From Actinacidiphila sp. DG2A-62 (lineage in GTDB: Bacteria > Actinomycetota > Actinomycetes > Streptomycetales > Streptomycetaceae): a stretch of DNA of 64,000 nt. Positions 57,823-64,000 of this stretch are shown here, one piece after another. A program made the translations under genes and the position numbers. The stretch is from the NCBI RefSeq assembly GCF_035825295.1, contig NZ_JAYMGI010000002.1, positions 5,323,501-5,387,500 on the forward strand. The letters are read 5' to 3'. Every line of letters starts with the position of its first letter. Position 1 is the first letter of the stretch. Under the pieces are notes generated by a model. It was not told the DNA's origin. It saw nothing but the letters and a program-made list of their open reading frames with translations, and did no database searches.

Positions 57823-58667
57823 TGGGCCAGAAGGTTAACCCGTACGGGTTCCGGCTCGGTGTGACCACGGACTTCAAGTCCCGCTGGTACGCCGACAAGC
57901 TGTACAAGGACTACGTCAAGGAAGACGTCGCCATCCGCCGGATGATGACGCAGGGCATGGAGCGGGCCGGCATCTCCAAGGTGGAGATCGAGCGCACCCG
58001 CGACCGCGTCCGCGTCGACATCCACACCGCCCGGCCGGGCATCGTCATCGGCCGCCGCGGCGCGGAGGCCGACCGCATCCGCGGCGACCTGGAGAAGCTG
58101 ACCGGCAAGCAGGTCCAGCTGAACATCCTCGAGGTCAAGAACCCGGAGATGGACGCGCAGCTGGTGGCCCAGGCGGTCGCCGAGCAGCTGTCCTCCCGCG
58201 TCTCCTTCCGCCGTGCCATGCGCAAGAGCATGCAGGGCACGCTGAAGGCCGGTGCCAAGGGCATCAAGATCCAGTGCGGCGGCCGCCTCGGCGGCGCCGA
58301 GATGTCCCGCTCGGAGTTCTACCGCGAGGGCCGGGTCCCGCTGCACACGCTGCGCGCCAACGTGGACTACGGCTTCTTCGAGGCCAAGACCACCTTCGGC
58401 CGGATCGGCGTCAAGGTGTGGATCTACAAGGGCGACGTGAAGAACATCGCCGAGGTCCGCGCGGACAACGCGGCCGCCCGCGCCGGCAACCGCCCGGCCC
58501 GCGGCGGCGGCAACGAGCGTCCGCAGCGCCGCGGCGGCGAGCGCGGCGGCCGTGGCCGTCGTCCCCAGGGCGAGCCGGCCGCCGCTGCCGCGGCCCCCAG
58601 GGGCGACGCGGCTCCTGCCGCCGCCGAGGCCCCGGCCGCGGCCGAGACCCCCGGAACGGAGAGCTGA
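57822..58667 (+). CDS. rpsC: 30S ribosomal protein S3
   Basis: 281 residues from ATG 57822. MGQKVNPYGFRLGVTTDFKSRWYADKLY, the KH domain with VRVDIHTARPGIVIGRRGAEADRIR, and MRKSMQGTLKAGAKGIKIQCGGRLGGAEMSRSEFYREGRVPLHTLRA identify S3. The last ~60 residues are an Arg/Gly then Ala/Pro-rich extension (NERPQRRGGERGGRGRRPQ), as in other Streptomyces. S3 lines the mRNA entry and helps unwind structured mRNA. Confidence 0.98.
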   Translation: MGQKVNPYGFRLGVTTDFKSRWYADKLYKDYVKEDVAIRRMMTQGMERAGISKVEIERTRDRVRVDIHTARPGIVIGRRGAEADRIRGDLEKLTGKQVQLNILEVKNPEMDAQLVAQAVAEQLSSRVSFRRAMRKSMQGTLKAGAKGIKIQCGGRLGGAEMSRSEFYREGRVPLHTLRANVDYGFFEAKTTFGRIGVKVWIYKGDVKNIAEVRADNAAARAGNRPARGGGNERPQRRGGERGGRGRRPQGEPAAAAAAPRGDAAPAAAEAPAAAETPGTES

Positions 58668-58672
58668 GTACC

Positions 58673-59092
58673 ATGCTGATCCCCCGCAGGGTCAAGCACC
58701 GCAAGCAGCACCACCCCAAGCGCGACGGCATGGCCAAGGGCGGCACGGAGCTGGCGTTCGGCGAGTACGGCCTGCAGGCCGTCACGCCCGCCTACGTGAC
58801 CAACCGGCAGATCGAGTCCGCTCGTATCTCCATCACCCGTCACATCAAGCGCGGCGGCAAGGTCTGGATCAACATCTACCCGGACCGCCCGCTGACCAAG
58901 AAGCCGGCCGAGACCCGCATGGGTTCCGGCAAGGGTTCGCCGGAGTGGTGGATCGCGAACGTCAAGCCCGGTCGGGTGATGTTCGAGCTGTCCTTCCCGA
59001 ACGAGAAGACTGCGCGCGAGGCGCTCACCCGCGCCGCGCACAAGCTTCCGATGAAGTGCCGCATCGTGCGGCGCGAGGCAGGTGAGTCGTGA
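58673..59092 (+). CDS. rplP: 50S ribosomal protein L16
   Basis: 139 residues from ATG 58673. MLIPRRVKHRKQHHPKRDGMAKGGTELAFGEYGLQAV, RKQIESARISITRH-type block and KPAETRMGSGKGSPEWWIANVKPGRVMFEL are diagnostic. L16 positions A-site tRNA near the peptidyl-transferase centre; avilamycin and evernimicin resistance map here. The stop overlaps the rpmC start. Confidence 0.98.
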   Translation: MLIPRRVKHRKQHHPKRDGMAKGGTELAFGEYGLQAVTPAYVTNRQIESARISITRHIKRGGKVWINIYPDRPLTKKPAETRMGSGKGSPEWWIANVKPGRVMFELSFPNEKTAREALTRAAHKLPMKCRIVRREAGES

Positions 59093-59325
59093 TGGCGGCC
59101 GGTACCAAGGCGACCGAGCTGCGGCAGCTCGGCGACGAGGAGCTCGTCGGCAAGCTGCGCGAGGCCAAGGAGGAGCTGTTCAACCTCCGCTTCCAGGCGG
59201 CCACCGGACAGCTGGAGAACAACTCCCGGCTCAAGACCGTCCGCAAGGACATCGCCCGGATCTACACGCTGATGCACGAGCGCGAGCTGGGCATCGAGAC
59301 CGTGGAAACGGTGGAGAACGCCTGA
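59092..59325 (+). CDS. rpmC: 50S ribosomal protein L29
   Basis: 77 residues from ATG 59092 (a GTG one codon earlier is possible). LRQLGDEELVGKLREAKEELFNLRFQAATGQLENNSRLKTVRKDIARIYTLMHERELG is the two-helix L29 fold. It sits at the tunnel exit beside L23. The stop overlaps the rpsQ ATG (TGATGA). Confidence 0.97.
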   Translation: MAAGTKATELRQLGDEELVGKLREAKEELFNLRFQAATGQLENNSRLKTVRKDIARIYTLMHERELGIETVETVENA

Positions 59326-59609
59326 TGAGCGAGAACAACGTGACTGAGACGACCGAGCAGCGCGGCTTCCGCAAGACCCGCGAGGGTCTCGTGGTCAGCG
59401 ACAAGATGGACAAGACCGTGGTGGTCGCCGTCGAGGACCGCGTCAAGCACGCCCTCTACGGCAAGGTCATCCGCCGCACCAACAAGCTGAAGGCCCACGA
59501 CGAGCAGAACGCCGCGGGCATCGGCGACCGCGTCCTCCTGATGGAGACCCGGCCGCTGTCCGCGACGAAGCGCTGGCGCGTCGTGGAGATCCTGGAGAAG
59601 GCCAAGTAA
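59325..59609 (+). CDS. rpsQ: 30S ribosomal protein S17
   Basis: 94 residues from ATG 59325. RKTREGLVVSDKMDKTVVVAVEDRVKHALYGKVIRRTNKLKAHDEQNAAGIGDRVLLMETRPLSATKRWRVVEIL is the S17 OB-fold. It binds the 5' domain of 16S rRNA early in assembly. It ends the S10 group; rplN follows after 124 bp carrying two hairpins. Confidence 0.97.
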   Translation: MSENNVTETTEQRGFRKTREGLVVSDKMDKTVVVAVEDRVKHALYGKVIRRTNKLKAHDEQNAAGIGDRVLLMETRPLSATKRWRVVEILEKAK

Positions 59610-59631
59610 GCAGGGCCTGCTCCGCGCAATT

Positions 59632-59705
59632 CCTGCGGGCAATCGCCCGCAGGACAGTTCCGCCAGGCTCGGCGGGGTCCGCGAGTCAGCTCACGGACCC
59701 CGCCG
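59632..59705 (+). promoter_or_regulatory. Two hairpins between rpsQ and rplN
   Basis: CCTGCGGGC-AATC-GCCCGCAGG (59632-59653) and a 12-bp stem CGGCGGGGTCCG with its complement (59670-59681, 59694-59705). There is no T tract. They may attenuate transcription, or protect or separate the S10 and spc transcripts. This is the largest gap between rpsJ and rpsN. Confidence 0.6.
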
Positions 59706-59733
59706 GGAACCGGCAGACGATCAGGAGAAAGAC

Positions 59734-60102
59734 GTGATCCAGCAGGAGTCGCGACTGCGCGTCGCCGACAACACTGGTGCCAAGGAGATCCTTTGCATCC
59801 GTGTTCTCGGTGGCTCGGGTCGCCGCTACGCGGGCATCGGTGACGTCATCGTCGCCACCGTCAAGGACGCGATCCCCGGTGGCAACGTGAAGAAGGGCGA
59901 GGTCGTCAAGGCTGTCGTCGTGCGCACCGTCAAGGAGCGCCGCCGTGCCGACGGCTCGTACATCCGCTTCGACGAGAACGCGGCGGTCATCCTCAAGAAC
60001 GACGGTGACCCGCGCGGCACCCGCATCTTCGGCCCCGTCGGCCGTGAGCTGCGCGAGAAGAGGTTCATGAAGATCGTCTCGCTCGCGCCGGAGGTGCTGT
60101 AA
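59734..60102 (+). CDS. rplN: 50S ribosomal protein L14
   Basis: 122 residues from GTG 59734 with AGGAGAAA upstream. IQQESRLRVADNTGAKEILCIRVLGGSGRRYAGIGDVIVATVKDAIPGGNVKKGEVVKAVVVRT and GDPRGTRIFGPVGRELREK are L14 hallmarks. It forms an intersubunit bridge and is the docking site of the silencing factor RsfS. First gene of the spc group, 3 bp before rplX. Confidence 0.98.
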   Translation: MIQQESRLRVADNTGAKEILCIRVLGGSGRRYAGIGDVIVATVKDAIPGGNVKKGEVVKAVVVRTVKERRRADGSYIRFDENAAVILKNDGDPRGTRIFGPVGRELREKRFMKIVSLAPEVL

Positions 60103-60105
60103 CCG

Positions 60106-60429
60106 ATGAAGATCAAGAAGGGTGACCTGGTCCAGGTCATCACCGGCAAGGACAAGGGCAAGCAGGGCAAGGTCATCGTGGCCTACCCCCGCGAGGACCG
60201 GGTCCTGGTCGAGGGTGTCAACCGGGTCAAGAAGCACACCAAGACCGGCCAGACCGACCGCGGTTCCCAGACCGGCGGCATCATCACCACCGAGGCGCCG
60301 ATCCACGTCAGCAACGTGCAGTTGGTCGTGGAGAAGGACGGCAAGAAGGTCGTGACCCGCGTCGGCTACCGCTTCGACGACGAGGGCAACAAGATCCGCG
60401 TTGCCAAGCGGACCGGTGAGGACATCTGA
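60106..60429 (+). CDS. rplX: 50S ribosomal protein L24
   Basis: 107 residues from ATG 60106. MKIKKGDLVQVITGKDKGKQGKVIVAYPREDRVLVEGVNRVKKHTK is the KOW domain, followed by GGIITTEAPIHVSNVQLVV. L24 starts 50S assembly and lies at the exit-tunnel rim. The stop overlaps the rplE ATG (TGATGA). Confidence 0.98.
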   Translation: MKIKKGDLVQVITGKDKGKQGKVIVAYPREDRVLVEGVNRVKKHTKTGQTDRGSQTGGIITTEAPIHVSNVQLVVEKDGKKVVTRVGYRFDDEGNKIRVAKRTGEDI

Positions 60430-60989
60430 TGACTGCCACCACGACCGCGCCCCGGCTGAAGGCGCGCTACCGCGACGAGATCGCGGGCAAGATGCGTGAC
60501 GAGTTCAAGTACGAGAACGTCATGCAGATCCCCGGCCTGACCAAGATCGTGGTCAACATGGGTGTGGGCGACGCCGCCCGCGACTCCAAGCTGATCGAGG
60601 GCGCGATCCGCGACCTCGCCACGATCACCGGCCAGAAGCCGCAGGTCACCAAGGCCCGCAAGTCCATCGCCCAGTTCAAGCTGCGCGAGGGCCAGCCGAT
60701 CGGCGCCCACGTCACGCTGCGCGGCGACCGGATGTGGGAGTTCCTGGACCGGCTGCTGTCGCTCGCGCTGCCGCGCATCCGCGACTTCCGGGGCCTGTCC
60801 CCGAAGCAGTTCGACGGCCGCGGGAACTACACCTTCGGTCTGACCGAGCAGGTCATGTTCCACGAGATCGACCAGGACAAGATCGACCGGGTCCGGGGCA
60901 TGGACATCACCGTGGTCACCACGGCGACCAACGACGACGAGGGTCGTGCCCTGCTGCGTCACCTCGGCTTCCCGTTCAAGGAGAACTGA
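60429..60989 (+). CDS. rplE: 50S ribosomal protein L5
   Basis: 186 residues from ATG 60429. PRLKARYRDEIAGKMRDEFKYENVMQIPGLTKIVVNMGVGDAARD, RKSIAQFKLREGQPIGAHVTLRGDRMWEFLDRL and GRGNYTFGLTEQVMFHEID identify L5, which binds 5S rRNA and contacts P-site tRNA. rpsN starts 1 bp after its stop. Confidence 0.98.
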   Translation: MTATTTAPRLKARYRDEIAGKMRDEFKYENVMQIPGLTKIVVNMGVGDAARDSKLIEGAIRDLATITGQKPQVTKARKSIAQFKLREGQPIGAHVTLRGDRMWEFLDRLLSLALPRIRDFRGLSPKQFDGRGNYTFGLTEQVMFHEIDQDKIDRVRGMDITVVTTATNDDEGRALLRHLGFPFKEN

Positions 60990-60990
60990 C

Positions 60991-61176
60991 GTGGCCAAGA
61001 AGGCACTGATCGCGAAGTCCTCGCGCAAGCCGAAGTTCGCGGTGCGGGCGTACAACCGCTGCCAGCGCTGCGGCCGGCCGCACTCCGTCTACCGCAAGTT
61101 CGGCCTGTGCCGTGTGTGCCTCCGCGAGATGGCGCACCGCGGCGAGCTGCCGGGCGTGACCAAGAGCTCCTGGTAG
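60991..61176 (+). CDS. rpsN: 30S ribosomal protein S14, zinc type
   Basis: 61 residues from GTG 60991 with AAGGAG upstream. The short S14 form carries four cysteines in two pairs (CQRCGRPHSVYRKFGLCRVC), the zinc-binding (C+) type also called rpsZ. Streptomyces often carry a zinc-independent paralogue elsewhere, induced when zinc is scarce; none is in this window. Confidence 0.97.
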   Translation: MAKKALIAKSSRKPKFAVRAYNRCQRCGRPHSVYRKFGLCRVCLREMAHRGELPGVTKSSW

Positions 61177-61264
61177 TCCCAGCAGGGACACGTACATCCC
61201 GTACGCGTACAACCCCGTACACCAGGACCGAACCACTACGCCGTAGGTCCCCGCTCCACACCCG

Positions 61265-61284
61265 CCCCCGGCTCCGGCCGGGGG
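61265..61284 (+). promoter_or_regulatory. Hairpin between rpsN and rpsH
   Basis: CCCCCGGC-TCCG-GCCGGGGG in the 160-bp gap. The gap also holds GTACG/CGTAC-rich sequence (61190-61225). It could be an attenuator or an RNA processing site. Confidence 0.45.
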
Positions 61285-61336
61285 AGAGGGACGGAGCAGA
61301 CAGGAAACCCCGGCGAGAGAGGCCCAGGGCCACCTC

Positions 61337-61735
61337 ATGACCATGACCGACCCCATCGCGGACATGCTGACGCGTCTGCGGAACGCGAACTCCGCGTACC
61401 ACGACGACGTCACCATGCCGTACAGCAAGATCAAGTCGCACATCGCGGAGATCCTCCAGCAGGAGGGCTACATCACGGGCTGGCGCGTCGAGGAGGCCGA
61501 GGTCGGCAAGAACCTCGTCCTCGAGCTGAAGTTCGGCCCCAACCGCGAGCGCTCGATCGCCGGCATCCGCCGCATCAGCAAGCCGGGTCTGCGGGTCTAC
61601 GCAAAGTCCACCAACCTGCCGAAGGTGCTCGGCGGCCTGGGCGTGGCGATCATCTCCACGTCGCACGGTCTGCTCACCGGCCAGCAGGCGCAGAAGAAGG
61701 GCGTGGGTGGGGAAGTCCTCGCCTACGTCTGGTAA
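61337..61735 (+). CDS. rpsH: 30S ribosomal protein S8
   Basis: 132 residues from ATG 61337 (a second ATG two codons on). MTDPIADMLTRLRNANSAYHDDVTMPYSKIKSHIAEILQQEGYI and GLGVAIISTSHGLLTGQQAQKKGVGGEVLAYVW are S8. S8 binds the central domain of 16S rRNA and represses the spc operon in E. coli by binding the rplE mRNA. 21 bp before rplF. Confidence 0.98.
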   Translation: MTMTDPIADMLTRLRNANSAYHDDVTMPYSKIKSHIAEILQQEGYITGWRVEEAEVGKNLVLELKFGPNRERSIAGIRRISKPGLRVYAKSTNLPKVLGGLGVAIISTSHGLLTGQQAQKKGVGGEVLAYVW

Positions 61736-61756
61736 CCGGGAAAGCGAGGTATAGCA

Positions 61757-62296
61757 ATGTCGCGCATCGGCAAGCTGCCCATCTCGGTTCCCGCCGGAGT
61801 GGACGTCACCATCGACGGCCGCACGGTCTCGGTGAAGGGTCCCAAGGGCTCGCTCACCCACACCGTGGCCGCGCCGATCGAGATCGCAAAGGGCGAGGAC
61901 GGCACGCTGCTCGTCACCCGCCCCAACGACGAGCGTGTCTCGAAGGCCCTGCACGGCCTGTCCCGCACGCTGGTGGCGAACATGATCACCGGCGTGACCA
62001 CGGGCTACAGCAAGCAGTTGGAGATCAGCGGGGTCGGCTACCGCGTCCAGGCGAAGGGCTCCAACCTGGAGTTCGCGCTCGGCTACAGCCACCCGATCCT
62101 CGTCGAGGCCCCCGAGGGCATCTCCTTCAAGGTCGAGAACCCGACCAAGTTCTCGGTCGAGGGAATCGACAAGCAGAAGGTCGGCGAGGTGGCGGCGAAC
62201 ATCCGCAAGCTCCGCAAGCCCGACCCGTACAAGGCCAAGGGCGTGCGGTACGCCGGCGAGGTCATCCGCCGCAAGGTCGGAAAGGCTGGTAAGTAG
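61757..62296 (+). CDS. rplF: 50S ribosomal protein L6
   Basis: 179 residues from ATG 61757 with AAGCGAGG upstream. SRIGKLPISVPAGVDVTIDGRTVSVKGPKGSLTH, the second domain ISGVGYRVQAKGSNLEFALGYSHPI and the RKPDPYKAKGVRYAGEVIRRKVGK tail are L6. It sits near the sarcin-ricin loop and the stalk base. 2 bp before rplR. Confidence 0.98.
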   Translation: MSRIGKLPISVPAGVDVTIDGRTVSVKGPKGSLTHTVAAPIEIAKGEDGTLLVTRPNDERVSKALHGLSRTLVANMITGVTTGYSKQLEISGVGYRVQAKGSNLEFALGYSHPILVEAPEGISFKVENPTKFSVEGIDKQKVGEVAANIRKLRKPDPYKAKGVRYAGEVIRRKVGKAGK

Positions 62297-62298
62297 CC

Positions 62299-62682
62299 AT
62301 GGCATACGGTGTGAAGATCGCCAAGGGCACGGCGTACAAGCCCACCGCGCGCAAGCGCCGGCACATCCGCGTGCGCAAGCGCATCTCGGGCACCGCCGAG
62401 CGTCCCCGCCTGGTGGTGACGCGGTCCAACCGCGGCATCGTGGCCCAGGTCATCGACGACCTGGCCGGTCACACGCTCGCGTCCGCGTCGACCCTCGACG
62501 CGTCCATCCGCGGCGGCGAAGGCGACAAGAGCGCCAAGGCCCAGCAGGTCGGCCAGCTCGTGGCCGAGCGTGCGAAGGCCAAGGGCATCGAGGCCGTCGT
62601 GTTCGACCGCGGCGGCAACCAGTACGCGGGGCGCATCGCCGCCCTCGCGGACGCCGCCCGCGAAGCGGGTCTGAAGTTCTGA
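62299..62682 (+). CDS. rplR: 50S ribosomal protein L18
   Basis: 127 residues from ATG 62299. KRRHIRVRKRISGTAERPRLVVTRSNRGIVAQVIDDLAGHTLASASTLD and VVFDRGGNQYAGRIAALADAAREAGLKF are the L18 pattern. L18 carries 5S rRNA into the central protuberance with L5. 76 bp separate it from rpsE. Confidence 0.98.
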   Translation: MAYGVKIAKGTAYKPTARKRRHIRVRKRISGTAERPRLVVTRSNRGIVAQVIDDLAGHTLASASTLDASIRGGEGDKSAKAQQVGQLVAERAKAKGIEAVVFDRGGNQYAGRIAALADAAREAGLKF

Positions 62683-62758
62683 CCCGCCCGTCGCCGCAGC
62701 GGCCCCGGTCGCTGTGTGCAGCTGCGGACAACGCGATCAACGAGGAGAGGTAATTCCA

Positions 62759-63364
62759 ATGGCTGGACCCCAGCGCCGCGGAAGCGGTGCCGGTGGCGGC
62801 GAGCGACGGGACCGCAGGGACCGGCGGGACGGCGGCCAGCAGGCCGAGAAGACCGCTTATGTCGAGCGTGTCGTCGCGATCAACCGCGTCGCCAAGGTAG
62901 TGAAGGGCGGTCGCCGCTTCAGCTTCACCGCGCTCGTCGTGGTGGGTGACGGCGACGGCACCGTCGGTGTCGGCTACGGCAAGGCCAAGGAGGTGCCGGC
63001 CGCCATCGCCAAGGGTGTGGAGGAGGCCAAGAAGCACTTCTTCAAGGTCCCCCGCATCCAGGGCACCATCCCGCACCCGATCCAGGGCGAGAAGGCCGCG
63101 GGCGTCGTGCTGCTCAAGCCGGCGTCCCCCGGTACCGGTGTGATCGCCGGTGGCCCGGTGCGCGCCGTGCTGGAGTGCGCGGGCATCCACGACGTGCTGT
63201 CCAAGAGCCTCGGCTCGGACAACGCGATCAACATCGTGCACGCCACGGTGGCGGCGCTCCAGGGCCTGCAGCGGCCCGAGGAGATCGCGGCCCGCCGCGG
63301 CCTGCCGATCGAGGACGTCGCGCCGGCGGCCCTGCTGCGTGCGCGTGCCGGGGTGGGTGTGTGA
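62759..63364 (+). CDS. rpsE: 30S ribosomal protein S5
   Basis: 201 residues from ATG 62759 with GAGGAGAGG upstream. An Arg/Asp/Gly-rich head of about 35 residues precedes YVERVVAINRVAKVVKGGRRFSFTALVVVGDGDGTVGVGYGKAKEVPAAI. The spectinomycin-site loop (VVKGGRRF) is wild type. S5 shapes the mRNA entry and fidelity. The stop overlaps the rpmD start (GTGATG). Confidence 0.98.
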   Translation: MAGPQRRGSGAGGGERRDRRDRRDGGQQAEKTAYVERVVAINRVAKVVKGGRRFSFTALVVVGDGDGTVGVGYGKAKEVPAAIAKGVEEAKKHFFKVPRIQGTIPHPIQGEKAAGVVLLKPASPGTGVIAGGPVRAVLECAGIHDVLSKSLGSDNAINIVHATVAALQGLQRPEEIAARRGLPIEDVAPAALLRARAGVGV

Positions 63365-63546
63365 TGGCTCGTCTCAAGGTCACGCAGACCAAGTCCTACA
63401 TCGGCAGCAAGCAGAACCACCGTGACACCCTGCGTTCGCTCGGGCTCAAGCGCCTGCACGACGTCGTGGTCAAGGAGGACCGCCCGGAGATCCGCGGCAT
63501 GGTCCACACCGTCCGCCACCTCGTCACGGTCGAGGAGGTCGACTGA
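63364..63546 (+). CDS. rpmD: 50S ribosomal protein L30
   Basis: 60 residues from ATG 63364. MARLKVTQTKSYIGSKQNHRDTLRSLGLKRLHDVVVKEDRPEIRGMVHTVRHLVTVEEV is L30 complete. It is a small peripheral 50S protein. 2 bp before rplO. Confidence 0.97.
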   Translation: MARLKVTQTKSYIGSKQNHRDTLRSLGLKRLHDVVVKEDRPEIRGMVHTVRHLVTVEEVD

Positions 63547-63548
63547 TC

Positions 63549-64000
63549 ATGGGTGACAACCCGATCAAGATCCACAACCTCCGTCCCGCCCCGGGCGCCA
63601 AGACCGCCAAGACCCGCGTGGGTCGCGGCGAGGCGTCCAAGGGCAAGACGGCCGGTCGTGGCACCAAGGGCACCAAGGCCCGCTACCAGGTTCCGGAGCG
63701 CTTCGAGGGCGGGCAGATGCCCCTCCACATGCGGCTCCCGAAGCTCAAGGGCTTCAAGAACCCGTTCCGCACCGAGTACCAGGTCGTCAACCTGGACAAG
63801 CTCGCCTCCCTCTACCCCGAGGGCGGCGAGGTGACCGTGGCCGACCTGGTCGCCAAGGGCGCCGTGCGGAAGAACCAGCTCGTCAAGGTGCTCGGCACCG
63901 GCGAGATCTCCGTCGCGCTGCAGGTGACCGTGGACGCGGCCTCCGGCTCCGCCAAGGAGAAGATCGCCGCCGCCGGCGGCACCGTCACCGAGCTCGTCTG
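63549..64000 (+). CDS. rplO: 50S ribosomal protein L15 (cut by the window end at its stop codon)
   Basis: 150 codons from ATG 63549 and then TG, evidently the first two bases of a TGA stop. KIHNLRPAPGAKTAKTRVGRGEASKGKTAGRGTKGTKAR, GGQMPLHMRLPKLKGFKN and the end AAAGGTVTELV make it a complete L15 but for the last base. L15 is a late-assembling 50S core protein. In Streptomyces secY and adk normally follow. Confidence 0.96.
   Translation, partial: MGDNPIKIHNLRPAPGAKTAKTRVGRGEASKGKTAGRGTKGTKARYQVPERFEGGQMPLHMRLPKLKGFKNPFRTEYQVVNLDKLASLYPEGGEVTVADLVAKGAVRKNQLVKVLGTGEISVALQVTVDAASGSAKEKIAAAGGTVTELV

Overview
The window comes from a high-GC Gram-positive actinomycete, almost certainly a member of the Streptomycetaceae. 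The evidence is the very high G+C with G/C at third codon positions, the many GTG and TTG starts, RNA polymerase subunits of exactly Streptomyces size (RpoB 1161 aa, RpoC 1299 aa), a NusG with a long acidic N-terminus, a WhiB-like protein, an XRE/DUF397 pair, and the order tRNA-Trp, secE, nusG, rplK, rplA, rplJ, rplL, rpoB, rpoC, rpsL, rpsG, fusA, tuf, then the S10/spc ribosomal cluster. This is the core transcription and translation locus of the chromosome, with accessory DNA inserted at its joints.

Layout. 1-2556: end of murB, an adenosine deaminase and an aspartate-type aminotransferase. 2654-4285: promoter, tRNA-Trp(CCA), secE, nusG and a strong terminator. 4286-14147 (accessory region 1, between nusG and rplK): an IS481-family element, cutA, a complete graspetide-type RiPP locus (regulator, precursor, ATP-grasp ligase, PIMT-like methyltransferase), a secreted SGNH hydrolase, an XRE/DUF397 pair with a divergent small cysteine-containing protein, and a RelE-type toxin-antitoxin pair. 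14148-25873: rplK, rplA, a lipoprotein, rplJ with an L10-type leader, rplL, rpoB, rpoC.

25874-42780 (accessory region 2, between rpoC and rpsL): mostly minus-strand genes encoding a non-contractile phage tail (tail terminator, tube, frameshifting chaperone pair, two tape-measure-type proteins, distal tail and baseplate/fibre proteins), a lysis cassette (amidase, holin, XhlA-like protein) and regulators (XRE, WhiB-like, MerR-like). No terminase, portal, capsid or integrase gene is present. This looks like a domesticated F-type tailocin. Four copies of a shared 26-bp operator sit in its control regions.

42896-47487: rpsL, rpsG, fusA, tuf. 47506-53728 (accessory region 3, between tuf and rpsJ): a Tat-exported PIG-L deacetylase/beta-propeller protein, GH64 and GH16-CBM13 beta-1,3-glucanases and an epoxide-hydrolase-like gene. 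53729-64000: the S10 and spc ribosomal operons from rpsJ to rplO, which is cut at its last stop base.

Three genes (a tail-fibre paralogue, tuf and the epoxide-hydrolase-like gene) are each broken by one single-base indel. Because tuf is normally essential, at least some of these are probably base-calling errors. The two systems most worth following are the capsid-less tail cluster between rpoC and rpsL and the graspetide locus between nusG and rplK.
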